Source: a virus
DNA length: 21,967 nucleotides
IMG/VR virus record: IMGVR_UViG_3300043469_000036
Span: 1 to 21,967 of that record
Direction: 5' to 3' (one strand)
In this document: positions 21,427-21,967 of the stretch, piece after piece
Layout: each line of letters starts with the position of its first letter
How positions within the stretch are numbered: position 1 is the stretch's first letter
The notes under the pieces: generated by a model
The model's database searches: none
Told to the model about the DNA's origin: nothing
The model's input: only the letters and a program-made list of their open reading frames with translations
Made by a program: the position numbers and the translations under genes

Positions 21427-21967
21427 AAGTAACTTTTTACAAATCAATTAAGGATGTATCACCTTATCAGAATAAGGATGTAGGATTCTACCTAGATAGG
21501 ATTAAAAATGGCAAGTCTGAGCAGTTATGTAAGGACCTTAGATTCTCTACTGATAAAGAGGAAAGGAAAGCCATTAAGATGCAACTGCCTGTTGTTACTT
21601 TTGGAGGTGATTTCAGTAAGAGAAATAATGCATCTTTAAGAAAGGCATCAGGATTACTTACTTTAGACTTTGATGAGGTGCAGGATCTACCTGCTCTGAT
21701 TGTAGAACTGAAAGCTCATAAATCTATCTTTGCCTGTTGGACATCACCATCAGGCAATGGAGTAAAAGCTCTAGTCAAAATACCAATAGTACAGGATGAC
21801 AAAGAATACAAAGAGTATTTTAAGCAGATATCTGCAGTATTCAATGGAGTAGATGAATCAGGGAAAGATATTGCAAGAGCTTGCTTTGAATCTTATGATC
21901 CTGATATCTATGTTAATTTAGATGCTATTAATTATATCATTGACTATGATGTTATCCCATTTGAGAC
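21423..21967 (+). CDS. BT4734/VirE_N-type primase, 3' partial
   Basis: N-terminal domain of a Bacteroidota primase-helicase-type protein; 181 residues are visible and the gene continues beyond the window. The family pattern is present: PVVTFGGDF near 56-64, GLLTLDFDE with the paired acids at 82-85, SPSGNGVKALVKI at 108-120, and DESGKDIARACFESYDPDIY near 144-163. Proteins of this type often continue into a second primase or helicase domain, which cannot be seen here. It would prime replication from the proposed neighbouring origin. It starts in ATGA overlap with the small leader frame. Confidence 0.75.
   Translation, partial: MKVTFYKSIKDVSPYQNKDVGFYLDRIKNGKSEQLCKDLRFSTDKEERKAIKMQLPVVTFGGDFSKRNNASLRKASGLLTLDFDEVQDLPALIVELKAHKSIFACWTSPSGNGVKALVKIPIVQDDKEYKEYFKQISAVFNGVDESGKDIARACFESYDPDIYVNLDAINYIIDYDVIPFE

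Overview
The window is part of the genome of a tailed double-stranded DNA phage (free phage or prophage) of a Bacteroidota host, most likely with a long non-contractile tail. Phage identity rests on recognisable terminase, portal, capsid-protease, capsid, tail-tube, tape-measure and lysis genes. The host assignment rests on two TAnnTTTG promoter boxes in good positions (a third is weaker), AT-rich start regions without obvious Shine-Dalgarno sequences, a BT4734/VirE_N-type primase gene, and tail proteins of types common in Bacteroidota phages. A lipoprotein-type spanin points to a host with an outer membrane. No integrase, repressor, tRNA or host gene is visible, so lifestyle cannot be decided.

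Layout, left to right. (1) 2-1126: terminase large subunit, cut at its 5' end. (2) 1156-10094: tail block: Ig-domain adhesin, two large tail proteins, a small beta-rich protein, the tape measure and two probable neck/terminator proteins. (3) 10083-11313: two overlapping genes on the minus strand, probably tail assembly chaperones. (4) 11357-16147: head block: protease/scaffold fusion, major capsid protein, major tail protein, a small conserved protein, portal and connector. (5) 16144-17664: lysis cassette with 4-bp ATGA overlaps: small membrane protein, holin, M15 peptidase, one-piece spanin. (6) 17678-18442: DEDDy exonuclease with a zinc ribbon, closed by a terminator. (7) 18443-18825: control region with a 23-bp tandem repeat, palindromes and a promoter. 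(8) 18826-21003: tightly packed early operon of small proteins, an HNH-fold protein and a DnaA-like DNA-binding protein, closed by a terminator. (9) 21004-21422: AT-rich region with nested inverted repeats, direct repeats, a promoter box and a structured leader. (10) 21423-end: primase gene, cut at its 3' end.

How it fits together. Blocks 8-10 look like replication and early functions around a candidate origin: a DnaA-like protein on one side, a primase on the other. Blocks 1-5 are packaging, structure and lysis. A 14-bp sequence, TATAATATAGTTAT, lies directly at the start codon of four plus-strand genes (1156, 9645, 11357, 13927), each after an intergenic gap. It is the best candidate for a phage-specific late promoter and could yield leaderless mRNA.

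The coding DNA is strongly depleted in CpG (5 counted by eye in the 2,238 bp of 4350-6587). The major capsid gene (14 CpG in 942 bp), the 3' part of the adhesin gene and the two control regions are exceptions, pointing to translational selection in the capsid gene and to possible recombination or separate constraint elsewhere.
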